Assembly: GCA_026413865.1 (NCBI GenBank)
Contig: JAOAKB010000002.1
Location: forward strand, 49,507 to 113,506
Origin: Nitrososphaeria archaeon
Lineage (GTDB): Archaea > Thermoproteota > Nitrososphaeria > JACIWG01
Direction: 5' to 3'
Length of the DNA: 64,000 bases
The notes beneath the pieces were generated by a model. It made no database searches. It saw only the letters and a program-made list of their open reading frames with translations, and was not told where the DNA came from. A program made the translations under genes and the position numbers. Numbering within the stretch: position 1 is the first letter of the stretch; every line of letters begins with the position of its first letter. Positions 10,469 to 20,359 of the stretch are shown one piece after another.

Positions 10469-11754
10469 TCATCAGTCTCCAACTTTTTTCTTTCGAGCAT
10501 TGCCCTTTCTCTCATTAAATTTCTTAGTTTATCCATATCCTTTACCACAAAAAGTGAGGCTATAAAAAGGAAGATTCCACAAAAAAGCCATGCAGTTGAT
10601 GATATGGAGGCAATGGCTACACCTAAACCGTAAACATCAGCTATAATTCCAGCCGCCAGAGGAGAAAGAGAACTTCCTACATTCCCAAAGAATTCGTGAA
10701 TGGATATTGCTAAACTTCTTGCCTCCGGCTCTGTCACATCGTTTATTGTAGCAATAACATTGGCTGACGCCATAGGAATTACCGAAGCAGTAATGATAGC
10801 AAAATACTGGAAAATATCCTTAGAGCCTGCATAAATTGTTAAAGTTATCAAAATTGCACTTGCAAACACAATTAGAGTAGAAAATAGAAGCCTACCACGT
10901 CTATATTTTTTAAAAAGAAAGTCACCAAAGACACCACCTACAATATATCCAATGGTCATTAAAACCATTAAAATTATCATAAAAAAGGTGGCTTCATCAT
11001 TTGGATAATTTCTTACATTTACAAGATAACTGAACATCCAGTATATAATGGCCTGCCAAGCAAACATTGCAGAAAAACATTGAATATATAATAGTAACAG
11101 TGTCCTTTTTCTCAGAACATTAATAATATTTTCTCTACTAATCCTATATACAGTTATTTTACTGAATGATTCTAGTTCTGGTTCAGAAATGCCTCTTTGA
11201 GGGTCTCTTACAAAAAGGTATATCATTAGCGCAATAATTATTCCAATAGAACCTGTAAAGAAATATGCATACCTCCAACCATACTGTGAGCCAATAAAAA
11301 GTGATATCAGACTTCCTAATATAGTTCCAGTAACATTCGAGGCATAAAGCAAGCCCATTGCTCTTCCTCTCTCTGCAGGTTTAAAATAGTCTGAGACAAC
11401 ACTATATATTCCAGGATAACATGAATCATCTACACCAGTAGCAGATCTTGATATTAGAAAATTGAAAAAGTTTCTTGCAAGAGCACTAATCCAAGTTGTA
11501 GCACCCCATATAAATGAGGCTAAAGAAATTAATTTTGTCCTAGAATATTTGTCATAAAGATAACCCCAAGTTGGATAAAGTATAGAGGCAACAATTAAAC
11601 TACCAGTAAGAACCATACCCATTTCCGTATAAGATATTTCAAATTCATTCATAATAGAAGGAGTTAGAAAACTTATCATAAGTTTGTCAGCATAGTGGAA
11701 GATTACAAAAGACATGAATATTGATAAAACAAGCCAACGATATCTTTTCCCCAT
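10465..11754 (-). CDS. Major facilitator superfamily transporter
   Basis: About 12 hydrophobic segments; GYLYDKYSRTKL and YFKPAERGRAMGLLYASN MFS loop motifs. Confidence 0.9.
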   Translation of the reverse strand: MGKRYRWLVLSIFMSFVIFHYADKLMISFLTPSIMNEFEISYTEMGMVLTGSLIVASILYPTWGYLYDKYSRTKLISLASFIWGATTWISALARNFFNFLISRSATGVDDSCYPGIYSVVSDYFKPAERGRAMGLLYASNVTGTILGSLISLFIGSQYGWRYAYFFTGSIGIIIALMIYLFVRDPQRGISEPELESFSKITVYRISRENIINVLRKRTLLLLYIQCFSAMFAWQAIIYWMFSYLVNVRNYPNDEATFFMIILMVLMTIGYIVGGVFGDFLFKKYRRGRLLFSTLIVFASAILITLTIYAGSKDIFQYFAIITASVIPMASANVIATINDVTEPEARSLAISIHEFFGNVGSSLSPLAAGIIADVYGLGVAIASISSTAWLFCGIFLFIASLFVVKDMDKLRNLMRERAMLERKKLETDE

Positions 11755-11888
11755 ATATTAAGAAGAAACGAAAATATTATAAAAATTTTACCACAATTAA
11801 AAAATATGGCTTACCTTTTAATAAAAAGTTGCTAACAATTGAACATACTAAAATAAAATTTTTATACACAAGTTGGAAACAAAGTATT

Positions 11889-12140
11889 ATGGGAAAAGAA
11901 TTTTTAGAGATAACTTCACTTGACGCACTCATTAAGGTAGCAGAAGAGGCCAAAGTTGTAATCAGAATGGATCCCATAATTATAATACCATTATATGGCT
12001 TAACATTTTTTCTCGATCTAAGGAAAATGAATGAAGGAGAAGTAAAAGAAATTTTTATTAAACTTAGGGATAAAATTGTTCTAGTTAATAGAATAGTTAT
12101 GGAAGACTCTTTAAGTGATTTAATAAAAAAAGTTGTTTAA
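11889..12140 (+). CDS. Small orphan protein, 83 aa
   Basis: The listed ORF from 11721 overlaps the MFS 5' end. An internal ATG at 11889 (MGKEFLEITSLDALIKVAEEAKVV...) follows a TATA-like tract (TTTTTATACACA). Confidence 0.5.
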   Translation: MGKEFLEITSLDALIKVAEEAKVVIRMDPIIIIPLYGLTFFLDLRKMNEGEVKEIFIKLRDKIVLVNRIVMEDSLSDLIKKVV

Positions 12141-12162
12141 AAAAAAGGTTATAGAAAGTTAT

Positions 12163-12909
12163 TTACTTTTGACTCGCTTTCCACTTTAAATAATCAAAGT
12201 TTGGAGCTTTAAACACTTTCTGTTGCTCTATTTCTCTTCTCCTAAGTTCTCTAGCATATTCTAGAACCTTAGGTAAAAATCGCTCCGGAAACTTTGCAGC
12301 ACCACATACGTCCATGTGCACAATGTCTCCTGGAGAAACAGCCATTCCAGCAACATTAACTGGAATATTTGCACCTCTTAACATTAGTGGACCATGACCT
12401 GATGTTAGTCCTGTTGCCAAATATTGGACTTTCATTTCCTTAATTTCTTCAAAGTCCCTCATTGGGCCGTCTGTTACTACACCTACAACACCCATAGCTT
12501 TAAACTGTGCAGTCATATTACCTCCAAAAAGTCCAGAAAGGTTTCTTAGCTCTGGTGGATATGTTTGTTTGGCAACTAAAATTATTGGCTTTTTTGTTTC
12601 ATATAAGTGGTCTAGTAATATAAACTTGTCGAGTTTCGTATAGTTTAGAGATTCTTCAGAATACCATGCTGTTGCAGCATAGCCACATACAGGCCCAAGT
12701 TCAGGATACATACATTTTAGTGTCTGGTCTGTATAATATTCTCCATACCATGCATCATACAATTTTAGACATATATCGCTACCAGGATATGTTGCAACAA
12801 CATTACATATTGTAGCAGTATCAAAGTTTCTCAATTCTTGAATTATTTCTTCATTTGTCATTTCATTAATTTCTTTAACTTTCTTACTACTCATGATTTT
12901 TAACTCCAA
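12163..12909 (-). CDS. RraA-like / HMG aldolase family protein
   Basis: FDTATICNVVATY; FKAMGVVGVVTDGPMRDFEEIKEMKVQYLATGLTSGHGP; VNVAGMAVSPGDIVHMDVCG. Confidence 0.85.
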   Translation of the reverse strand: MELKIMSSKKVKEINEMTNEEIIQELRNFDTATICNVVATYPGSDICLKLYDAWYGEYYTDQTLKCMYPELGPVCGYAATAWYSEESLNYTKLDKFILLDHLYETKKPIILVAKQTYPPELRNLSGLFGGNMTAQFKAMGVVGVVTDGPMRDFEEIKEMKVQYLATGLTSGHGPLMLRGANIPVNVAGMAVSPGDIVHMDVCGAAKFPERFLPKVLEYARELRRREIEQQKVFKAPNFDYLKWKASQK

Positions 12910-13044
12910 TTTTAATATTATTAAACTTTTATATTAGAAATGGGAACAATCAAGTTAAAAATTAAAAAAGTTTAATAAGAATACTTTTGAAACCAATTAC
13001 ACCTTCTGATAAAAGAATGTGATTGTATCAAGAGGGAGTAAAAT

Positions 13045-13947
13045 ATGAACATGGAAATTTTGAAAGCTATGGAACTTACAAAGATATACAAGGGTGGAGT
13101 AAAAGCTTTGGATAATGTTAGTTTCGATTTTTATGGCCAAGGAGTTTTTACAATATTGGGAAGAAATGGTGCAGGAAAGACTACATTTTTAAGAATAATT
13201 GGAACACAACTTTTACCATCTAAGGGTAAAGCTTATGTTTTAGGATATGATGTTGTAAAAGAAAGTAAAAATGTTAGAAAAAATATTACGGTTATGCCTC
13301 AAGAAGGTTCAACTTTACCACCTCTTACTCCATGGGATCATGTATACTATACTCTTAGAATTAGAGGATTTAGCAAGGAAGAGGCTAGAGAAAATGCATT
13401 AGAAGCTTTATCAGCACTTGAACTGCTCGAATACAAGGATGTACATGCTGACCAACTTTCTGGAGGATTAAGACAAAGAACTTTGGTTGCAATGGCAATG
13501 GCTACCAAGTCAAAACTATTACTCTTAGATGAACCAACGTTAGGACTAGACCCATTAAGTAGGAGAAATATTTGGAAAGTTATAAGAGAATATTGCAAAA
13601 AATATGGTTCAATAATTTTGACAACCCATTACTTAGATGAGGCTGAAATCTTGTCTGATGATATCGTTATATTGAATAATGGTAAGGTTATTGCTAAAGG
13701 AAGTGTAGAACAGTTGAAAAGTGAAGTTAGAGAGAAGGTTAAAGTCGAGGTGTATAATGGTTTTACAGAGGAAGAATTAAGGTCATATGGTCGAATAGTT
13801 GTTGTTGGTGACAGAAAAAGAGTTTTAACAGATGAAAAGTCAGCACAGGAGCTTGTAAAAATTTCTATAAAACGGGGTGTCAGAGTACAAACATCGCCTA
13901 TAACTTTAGACGATGTTTTTGTAGACCTTGCAGCCGAAGGTGAGTAA
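13045..13947 (+). CDS. ABC-2 type transporter ATP-binding protein
   Basis: Walker A LGRNGAGKTTFLR; signature QLSGGLRQRTLVAMAMA; Walker B LLLLDEPTLGLDP. Confidence 0.93.
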   Translation: MNMEILKAMELTKIYKGGVKALDNVSFDFYGQGVFTILGRNGAGKTTFLRIIGTQLLPSKGKAYVLGYDVVKESKNVRKNITVMPQEGSTLPPLTPWDHVYYTLRIRGFSKEEARENALEALSALELLEYKDVHADQLSGGLRQRTLVAMAMATKSKLLLLDEPTLGLDPLSRRNIWKVIREYCKKYGSIILTTHYLDEAEILSDDIVILNNGKVIAKGSVEQLKSEVREKVKVEVYNGFTEEELRSYGRIVVVGDRKRVLTDEKSAQELVKISIKRGVRVQTSPITLDDVFVDLAAEGE

Positions 13948-13950
13948 AAG

Positions 13951-14682
13951 ATGGGAATAATGTCTGTTCTAATTTTAGGTTACATGTATGGTTTTCTTTG
14001 GCTAAGAAGAAACCTTCTTTCAATGGTATGGCTTTTTTCAACACCCTTTACCATTCTCTTCCTCTTTTACACTATTATTGGTGAAAAGGCTTTACCTACA
14101 GCATTTGTAGGCTCATATATTATGATATTTGTTGGAGCAGGTGTTAGTGTGATGGGAGACATTGTGTGGATAAAACGTGAAATAAAACTTCAAGATATAT
14201 TTGTGGCTTCACCATTGTCTGCTTTAGAATATATGGCAGGTATTGCTTTGGCGGAACTCTTTTTCTCTGCACCCGGAATAATTCTACTTTTTATACCACT
14301 CATGATAATGAATTCGAGCCTTAGTGGTATAATAACAATAATTGTGGTGCCTATATTTACATGGGTAATAGTATCAGCAATAAGCTTTTATATTTCAACA
14401 TATGTTCCAAACGCTAGAAATGGATGGCAAATAAGTTCGATTTTGAGCCTCATACTCACAATTTTACCTCCAATATTTTATCCAATAGAAATTATCCCCG
14501 AAGTTTTAAAGCCTTTAGCTTACCTTATACCAACGACACATTCAGCCCAAATATTAAAACAGTGTGTGAAAGTAGTTACCCTCAGCTCTAACGAAATTTT
14601 GATGAGTTGGGCATATTTGATACTTTTCCTCGTCTTCTCAATCTTTTTGGCAGTAAAGATGGCGAGATGGAGGGAAATTTAG
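13951..14682 (+). CDS. ABC-2 type transporter permease
   Basis: Polytopic hydrophobic protein directly downstream of the ATPase; ABC-2 membrane pattern. Confidence 0.85.
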   Translation: MGIMSVLILGYMYGFLWLRRNLLSMVWLFSTPFTILFLFYTIIGEKALPTAFVGSYIMIFVGAGVSVMGDIVWIKREIKLQDIFVASPLSALEYMAGIALAELFFSAPGIILLFIPLMIMNSSLSGIITIIVVPIFTWVIVSAISFYISTYVPNARNGWQISSILSLILTILPPIFYPIEIIPEVLKPLAYLIPTTHSAQILKQCVKVVTLSSNEILMSWAYLILFLVFSIFLAVKMARWREI

Positions 14683-14712
14683 CTACAGTAAAGATTATGA
14701 GATACAATATAC

Positions 14713-15813
14713 TTGCCCAAATCTATGGAATATACAGTAAAATGTAGCAAATGTGGTAAAGAAGACTGGGATAACACAAGTTGGAAGTGTGAATGTGGTG
14801 CACCATATAACATAATCTTAGAAGAAAAATTCTATGTTAATAGAATCGAAAGAAAAAACTATAGTTTATGGCGTTACAAAAAATTTTATCCATACATCAA
14901 AGACTCCATAGTTACACTTGGCGAGGGCTTTACACCAATTATTAAAGTTGAGGATAATCTTTGGTTTAAGCTTGACTTCTTAATGCCCACAGGCTCATAC
15001 AAAGATAGGGGCTCATCAATACTAGTTTCAGGGATAATAGAAAATTTAAAAGGAATTAATTGTGTTTCAGAAGATTCTTCAGGAAATGCTGGCGCGTCGA
15101 TTGCAGCATACTGTGCTAGGGCAGCGTTAAAAGCAAAAATATTTGTTCCAGAAAATGCGTCTGGACCTAAACTTTTTCAAATAAAAAAGTATGGGGCTGA
15201 AGTTTATACTGTTAAAGGGAAAAGAGAGGACGTATCAGCTGCCGCACAAAATGTTAAGGACAGCCTATATGTGGGCCACTCTTGGCACCCATATTTTAAA
15301 GACGGTATAAGGACATTAGCTTATGAGATCGCTGAACAAATGGACTGGAAGACGTTTGATAACATATTTCTACCAGTTTCAGCTGGAACGCTCTTACTTG
15401 GAGTCATAGCAGGTTTCATTCATTTACTCGATTCTGGCATAATTGATAAAATGCCTAAAATTATAGCATGCCAAACTAGCCAGGTTTCCCCCTTATATCA
15501 TAAGTTAAAGGGAGGCAAATATATTAAACCTGAAAAAATACTTTCTGTAGCAGACGCCTTAATAACTACAAATCCACCATTACTTGAAGAAATGTATAAT
15601 ATGATGAAAAAAATAGATGGAGATGCTGAAATCGTAAATGAAAACGAAATTATTCAAGCGCACACTATTTTAGCAAAAAAGGGCGTGTATGTTGAACCAA
15701 GTTCGGCTGTGGCTTATGCCGCATATTTAAAACGTTTAAAGGAAAAAAATTTAAGTGAAAAGGAAAATGTATTAATTATACTTACGGGTTCCGGTTTAAA
15801 AAGTGCACTTTAA
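14713..15813 (+). CDS. thrC: Threonine synthase-like PLP enzyme with N-terminal zinc ribbon, TTG start
   Basis: CSKCGKEDWDNTSWKCECGAPY; FKLDFLMPTGSYKDRGSSILVS; SEDSSGNAGASIAAYCA. Confidence 0.85.
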   Translation: MPKSMEYTVKCSKCGKEDWDNTSWKCECGAPYNIILEEKFYVNRIERKNYSLWRYKKFYPYIKDSIVTLGEGFTPIIKVEDNLWFKLDFLMPTGSYKDRGSSILVSGIIENLKGINCVSEDSSGNAGASIAAYCARAALKAKIFVPENASGPKLFQIKKYGAEVYTVKGKREDVSAAAQNVKDSLYVGHSWHPYFKDGIRTLAYEIAEQMDWKTFDNIFLPVSAGTLLLGVIAGFIHLLDSGIIDKMPKIIACQTSQVSPLYHKLKGGKYIKPEKILSVADALITTNPPLLEEMYNMMKKIDGDAEIVNENEIIQAHTILAKKGVYVEPSSAVAYAAYLKRLKEKNLSEKENVLIILTGSGLKSAL

Positions 15814-16486
15814 GTTTCTCGATTGCATTAACAATATTTTCTACAACTTCCTCAGGAGGGCGGTTCATCCAAACTTCTATAAATGGGACTGAACCTTTTT
15901 TAATATAATATTCTATTACAGGCTTACTTTGTTGTTCGTAAACTTTTAATCGCTCTTCAATAACTTCAGGCTTGTCATCATCTCTTTGGATTAAAGGCGA
16001 ACCACATTTATCACATTTCATATCATTTTTTGGGAGTAGTGGTGGAAGAATGTATTCGACTCCTTCGATAGTCTTCTTTATATTGGCTATGTTATAGTTT
16101 CCATCACATTTTGGATTTGAACATATTCTTCTTGCTGAAATCTTTTCAACCAATATTTCTTTATGAGCGTTAATTTTTATTATTGCATCAATTTTAGCGA
16201 TTTTGTCAAGAACTTTAGCTTGTTCAACTGTCCGAGGATAACCATCTAGTATAAAATTATCTAAACCTTCAAGTTTTCTTTTAACCACTTCTATAACTAT
16301 TTCATCAGGAACTAGCTTTCCTTCTTTTAAATAGTTTTCAATTTTTTTACCTAGATCAGTGCCCCTCTTTATTTCCTCTCTGAATATGTCTCCAGTAGAA
16401 ATCTTTTCTAAGCCATACCTTTCTCTTAGTCTCATGGAATAGGTTCCTTTTCCAGAACCAGGTGGACCAAAAATTATTAACTTCAT
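15782..16486 (-). CDS. adk: Adenylate kinase (bacterial-type long LID with Cys4 zinc site)
   Basis: IIFGPPGSGKGTYSMRL; FILDGYPRTVEQA; LID CSNPKC...CDKC; convergent overlap with thrC. Confidence 0.93.
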   Translation of the reverse strand: MKLIIFGPPGSGKGTYSMRLRERYGLEKISTGDIFREEIKRGTDLGKKIENYLKEGKLVPDEIVIEVVKRKLEGLDNFILDGYPRTVEQAKVLDKIAKIDAIIKINAHKEILVEKISARRICSNPKCDGNYNIANIKKTIEGVEYILPPLLPKNDMKCDKCGSPLIQRDDDKPEVIEERLKVYEQQSKPVIEYYIKKGSVPFIEVWMNRPPEEVVENIVNAIEKLKVHFLNRNP

Positions 16487-16554
16487 ATCTATCACCAACC
16501 TTAACTATTTGTGCAATTTTAAATCTTTTGAAAAAATTAAAAAAAGATTTTGGG

Positions 16555-18981
16555 TTAGGAAGTGGTTTCTTCAGAACCTAATTCTTCTTCCTCTTCTTCA
16601 ACTACTTTTCTTGACCGTCTCCTTAGTATAAAGAAAACTGCAATTAAGACAATTACAACTATGATCGGTATTATTACAAACGGTTCAAGCAATATCGCGT
16701 AAGGTGGAGGTGGTGGAGGGGTTGTAGTGGTTGTAGTTGTAACTTGTTCTGAATACGGTATCCCCCAAATAAGTGTTTTATTAGATATTGTTCCAACCCC
16801 TTGAATGGTTGCTGAAACTTCTATCACATTTTCCCTTTCTTGGACATAGAGTAGGTTGTTGGAGCTACCATCAGACTTTGTTACAGTTTGAGTTTGCTGA
16901 AGACCCATACCTTTCCATTTTATGGTGAGACCGCCATATGGCCTATTGTTTACTATGGCTTGAACTTCGATTATAATATTTTCACCAGCTTTTGCTGAAG
17001 CAACAGACCTAATGTTTAATGATGCAGTATAAGTATATGGTGTTAAATGAATTGATGAAGTTGTGAAACCGTCTGCTACAAATGAAATGTAACTACTTCC
17101 TGGCGCATTAGCATTCGCGAACAGTATGACTTCAGCATTTTCTGGTCCAAGACTTACTTCAGAGACTACAGATATAGCAGTAGCATTACTTGAAGCAACT
17201 TTTATAGTGAATGATTCGCCTACTACACCAGGACTTCCTGTTGAAGTTAATAATTGAACAGATATTGGGAACCGTAGTGTAGTTAATGGTGTTATTGTTG
17301 TAACAAAGAAAGTTGACGCTCTAACCACATGTACTGTTGAAGTTATACTACCAGAGGGAATACCACTTGCGGATGCTGTAAGGAAAAAGTTTCCAGGGGA
17401 CTTGCCCCAGATTTTGAAAATCTGATAATAGCTCTTCTTTTGCAGCACCACATTTTCTTCTACACCAACAACTTTAGTGTCTGATGGAGAAAGTAGAACA
17501 GGAGTATTTTGCTGAACAGGAGCGGGTAAACCTGAACTTGATGTTAAAATGCATGCTTCAACTTCACCACCTGAGGGTATAGGTGGAATAATTATAGTTG
17601 TTGTAGAAGGAACAGGTGAGTAAACATTAACTGTGCAACTTCCCTTGACTAAATCTGATGTCACAGCTGTTATTTCTACTTGGCCATATGCCTTTGGAAT
17701 GCCCTTAACATATTCAATAGACCTATTTGCACCTACTATGATCTGATTTTCTGTAGAAAAGACATCGGAATAGGAGGAGAAAACATTAACTATTATAGAG
17801 TTATTTGCTTTACATGGTTTGCCAGCTTTGTCTAAGAGTTGCACCATTAAAGCTGTATACTCTTTTTCGTCAGAAGGAAACATTTGAGCAAGAGAATAAA
17901 CTGTTATTGCATAAGGTTTGCCAGTATTATTTATTACTTCTATGTCAACGCTGGCAGTTATAAGATTTGCAGAAGAAGCATATATTGTGGCCCTGCCTGT
18001 ATTGTTAACGTAAACACGTGCTAAAGTGTACCATTCTTCACTACCAATTACAGCTTCTGGTTCTATTATAACAACAGACCTATTACTTGAATAAAGTTTT
18101 ATTGAAGCAGGATAGGGTACCTTTGCTGGCATAAGGTTTTGGTCAACTATGGCAACTGGAATGGAAAGATTTTCACGTGCACATAAAAGTTGAGGTAACA
18201 TTATGTAAAGCTTTTCAGGTTTTGCACCTGAAACTCTTAAAGTCATAGAATCTGGCATAAGGTCAGCACATGATGCAGTAATAGTAGTGCTGCCTATGAA
18301 ACCTTTAGCGATAGCCTTACCTTGGGCGGAGAAACTACCTTTAGGTATTTTGATCGACTCTTCTTCTATATAGGCGATTTGATTATTTGATGATGATAGA
18401 GAAACCGTTAGATCGGTTCTAGCCTTTGTAGGATTGCCATAAGAGTCAACAAGAGTAACAACCACCTTTGATTCAGCTCCAACAGACGGAGCAAGAATAT
18501 CTGGAAGCAAAGTCACCTTTAGAGCTTTAGGTGTACCTGCAAGCGGTTCAGCAACCATGTTGATAACAGAGGATCTAAAACCTGTTGCGGTAGCAGAAAC
18601 CTCGACAGTCCTACTTTCAGACACATTACTTGTCGCATTAACTATCACATAATAATTCCCACTGTTTATAACAACCCTCTTTGGAACTCTTAAAATATTA
18701 TCATCTGAACTAGACAATATGACTTCTACAGGATTCCTTAAAAGATAGGGGTTTCCTTCCTTATCAACAACTGAAACAAAGAATGCTGGATGAGGCTTTC
18801 CATCTGCTGGAACAGACTTTAATGCTGGAGTTAAAACTAATGATAGAGGTTCTTCTTGTGCAAAAACATTAGTGAATGATAAAACTGGAAAAACTAAGAA
18901 CATAATTGTTGTAACAGCCAAAAGATGTTTGTAAAAAACACGCCTTTTACTAAAATTGCAAGTTATAATTTCCATCAACAT
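16555..18981 (-). CDS. Large cell-surface protein with repeated Ig/invasin-like modules, Thr/Pro-rich stalk and C-terminal TM anchor
   Basis: N-terminal signal/TM (LLAVTTIMFLVFPVLSF); repeated VVSLVDxxGNP / SxSNxxxVxI modules; TTTTTTPPPPPP linker; C-terminal TM, RRRSRK and acidic tail. Confidence 0.75.
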   Translation of the reverse strand: MLMEIITCNFSKRRVFYKHLLAVTTIMFLVFPVLSFTNVFAQEEPLSLVLTPALKSVPADGKPHPAFFVSVVDKEGNPYLLRNPVEVILSSSDDNILRVPKRVVINSGNYYVIVNATSNVSESRTVEVSATATGFRSSVINMVAEPLAGTPKALKVTLLPDILAPSVGAESKVVVTLVDSYGNPTKARTDLTVSLSSSNNQIAYIEEESIKIPKGSFSAQGKAIAKGFIGSTTITASCADLMPDSMTLRVSGAKPEKLYIMLPQLLCARENLSIPVAIVDQNLMPAKVPYPASIKLYSSNRSVVIIEPEAVIGSEEWYTLARVYVNNTGRATIYASSANLITASVDIEVINNTGKPYAITVYSLAQMFPSDEKEYTALMVQLLDKAGKPCKANNSIIVNVFSSYSDVFSTENQIIVGANRSIEYVKGIPKAYGQVEITAVTSDLVKGSCTVNVYSPVPSTTTIIIPPIPSGGEVEACILTSSSGLPAPVQQNTPVLLSPSDTKVVGVEENVVLQKKSYYQIFKIWGKSPGNFFLTASASGIPSGSITSTVHVVRASTFFVTTITPLTTLRFPISVQLLTSTGSPGVVGESFTIKVASSNATAISVVSEVSLGPENAEVILFANANAPGSSYISFVADGFTTSSIHLTPYTYTASLNIRSVASAKAGENIIIEVQAIVNNRPYGGLTIKWKGMGLQQTQTVTKSDGSSNNLLYVQERENVIEVSATIQGVGTISNKTLIWGIPYSEQVTTTTTTTPPPPPPYAILLEPFVIIPIIVVIVLIAVFFILRRRSRKVVEEEEEELGSEETTS

Positions 18982-19237
18982 TAATCCAGTTAATTAAGAA
19001 TATGATATTAATAAAGTTAACGGTGAGAAAGGACTACAAATCAAAAACTTAAAATATAAGAAAAAGGAAATAGCTTAATATTAACTTCACATGATTTCAA
19101 CTTTGTTATAATTATCGCTGATAAAATTTATGCATTGAATAAGAAGAAAAATAATAGTCAATATTAATTTAATCAAAGAAGAATGGCATGAGATTAATAT
19201 TTATATAAGGTTTTTTTGAACCATTAAATATAAAAAA

Positions 19238-20359
19238 TTGCCTAACAGACGAGATTTTTTAAAAATTGGGACAGCATTTGGTGCAGGAGCTTTGGCAGGA
19301 GGAACAATCCAATACATTATTGGAAAAAGTGAAATTGATCAACTGAAAGAGTCTTTAAAAAGGTCAAATCTAGAAATTGAGCCAACAATTAACATCTACA
19401 ACTGGTATGATTACATAGCTCCAGGTTTATGTGACGATTTTAGTGATGAATATGGTGTTGATTTAAGGTATACGACTTACAGTAATCCTGATGAGATGTT
19501 TGCTAAAGTTAGGGCAGGCGGCTCAGGCTTTGATGTCGTTGTTGCTTCAGACTATAAAGTTGGGGAAATGATTCAACAGAATCTACTTCAGAAACTCGAT
19601 TATACTAAAATAAAACATTTCAAATTTGTTAATGATAAATTTCGTAATCCACCATTTGATCAAAAACAAGAATATTCTGTTCCATACTTGTGGGGTACAA
19701 CTGGAATAGGATACAACAAAAATATTGTAAAAGAAGATTTTGAGGGCTTCGAAATAATATTTGATGAATCAAGGATATCAAAGTATAACAAGAAAGTGGT
19801 ATTAGTCGATGAAATGAGAGAAGTTTTTGCAGCAGCGCTAAAGTATCTTGGCTACAGTATAAACGATACTAATGAAGATCACTTAAATCAGGCTAAAGAA
19901 GTAATATTAAAGATTAAACCATATCTTCTAAAATTTTCTGCGGAACAGATTAAGGAACTCTTGATATCTGGTGACGCCGTTTTGGCCTTAGGCTACAGTA
20001 CGGACATATACCTTGCATCATATCAAAATGAGAGTATAGCATATAAAATAGCTGGAGAAGGAGGAACACTTTGGATGGATAATTTTGTACTCTTAAATGA
20101 ATCAAAAAATGTGAACATATCACACAAATTTATAGACTACATGCTTAGACCGTCAATTGCCGCAATAAATAGCAACTATCTCTTTATAGCAAATCCATGC
20201 AAAATAACAGTTGATAGAGGATACGTTTATCCTGAAATTGCTGAAGACCCAAACATATATCCATCAGACGAAGTAATGGATAGGCTTGAGATTCTCCGAC
20301 CCTTTACACAAGAAGAAAGAAATCTTATGGGTAAGCTTTGGTCGGAGATTAGGGCGTAA
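19238..20359 (+). CDS. potD: Spermidine/putrescine ABC transporter substrate-binding protein with Tat-like leader, TTG start
   Basis: RRDFLKIGTAFGAGALAGG leader; INIYNWYDYIAPGLCDDFSDEYGVDLRYTTYSNPDEMFAKV; VPYLWGTTGIGYN. Confidence 0.85.
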   Translation: MPNRRDFLKIGTAFGAGALAGGTIQYIIGKSEIDQLKESLKRSNLEIEPTINIYNWYDYIAPGLCDDFSDEYGVDLRYTTYSNPDEMFAKVRAGGSGFDVVVASDYKVGEMIQQNLLQKLDYTKIKHFKFVNDKFRNPPFDQKQEYSVPYLWGTTGIGYNKNIVKEDFEGFEIIFDESRISKYNKKVVLVDEMREVFAAALKYLGYSINDTNEDHLNQAKEVILKIKPYLLKFSAEQIKELLISGDAVLALGYSTDIYLASYQNESIAYKIAGEGGTLWMDNFVLLNESKNVNISHKFIDYMLRPSIAAINSNYLFIANPCKITVDRGYVYPEIAEDPNIYPSDEVMDRLEILRPFTQEERNLMGKLWSEIRA

